From: HdN1 sp964473645
GTDB lineage: Bacteria > Pseudomonadota > Gammaproteobacteria > Pseudomonadales > Ketobacteraceae
DNA length: 64,000 bases
Direction: 5' to 3'
NCBI GenBank assembly: GCA_964473645.1
Contig: CAYYPW010000020.1
Span: forward strand, 1 to 64,000
The position numbers and the translations under genes were made by a program. The notes under the pieces were generated by a model, which ran no database searches, had not been told where the DNA came from, and was given only the letters and a program-made list of their open reading frames with translations. Shown in pieces: positions 63,910 through 64,000 of the stretch (positions are counted from its first letter, which is position 1; the number at the start of each line of letters is the position of its first letter).

Positions 63910-64000
63910 ATGACGAAACAGATCAACTTATCGACCTCTACGGATTATCAGCAACTGCTGCTGCAGTTGTCAGAGGCTTACACACAAGGGCAGGCCCGAG
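63910..64000 (+). CDS. Start of a gene after hsdM, possibly DUF1016/YhcG nuclease-like (partial)
   Basis: Only the first 30 codons are in the window: MTKQINLSTSTDYQQLLLQL, then a helix with SEAYTQGQAR. GGAG lies before the ATG, 15 bases after the hsdM stop, so it is co-transcribed. The N-terminus recalls DUF1016-N/YhcG proteins that often sit inside type I loci, but this is too short for certainty; an hsdS start is a less likely alternative. Confidence 0.5.
   Translation, partial: MTKQINLSTSTDYQQLLLQLSEAYTQGQAR

Overview
The window looks like a gammaproteobacterial chromosome. Supporting this are the DUF1820 gene, an Slt70-type lytic transglycosylase, a PilZ protein, a UbiB-family kinase, the DUF3348/DUF802/OmpA/DUF2894 operon, a Tsx-type outer-membrane channel and proteobacterial ribosome-binding sites. 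GC content appears moderate. Two acyl-CoA dehydrogenases and a lipid-type PKS with a fatty acyl-AMP ligase suggest a lipid-oriented lifestyle, as in marine or oil-associated groups, but the genus cannot be fixed from this sequence. One 100-base N run (60825-60924) shows a draft assembly.

Layout. (1) 1-13.4 kb is housekeeping: UbiB-like kinase, serine hydrolase, Slt, PilZ protein, a heteromeric-type acyl-CoA dehydrogenase pair, an orphan CuA/cytochrome c oxidase subunit II with a beta-barrel-like protein, and DUF1820. (2) 13.4-18.4 kb is a four-gene minus-strand operon encoding a MotA/ZorA-like membrane protein with a very long coiled-coil tail (DUF802), a MotB/ZorB-like OmpA partner, and DUF3348 and DUF2894 proteins. 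(3) 18.8-27.8 kb runs on the plus strand: TonB-dependent receptor, octaheme cytochrome with TPRs, sulfatase, and a large exported protein with a LamG-like domain and one heme site. (4) 28.2-47.8 kb is the centrepiece. A minus-strand operon encodes FAAL, a bimodular PKS (KS-AT-KR-ACP-KS-AT-DH-KR-ACP), a KS-(AT remnant)-ACP-hydrolase PKS and a lipocalin-like protein. A divergent type II thioesterase and an AT-rich membrane acyltransferase lie beside it. (5) 47.9-56.5 kb holds an elongator tRNA-Met and a GntR-flanked import/catabolic operon: Tsx-like channel, BMP-type ABC importer, a biuret-hydrolase-like enzyme, a second cysteine hydrolase and a cupin. (6) 56.5-64 kb looks like a variable or defence island: small orphan genes, an Xre regulator, a SAK-type HAD protein, hairpins, an 11-bp tandem array at the assembly gap, and the start of a type I restriction-modification locus.

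How the parts may work together. In the PKS locus the FAAL would activate a fatty acid as acyl-AMP. The bimodular PKS would add two malonate units (one beta-hydroxy, one enoyl-reduced state), and the last protein would condense or transfer and release the chain. Three domains in this line have visibly lost catalytic residues: an AT, and two tandem carrier-like domains on the FAAL. The two working ATs share 1205 identical bases, pointing to recent gene conversion. In the 48-56 kb operon the outer-membrane channel, periplasmic binding protein, permeases and ATPase would bring in a small nitrogenous compound (biuret or a related ureide) for the two amidohydrolases. The DUF802/OmpA pair has the residues expected of an ion-driven stator and resembles the ZorAB motor in outline.
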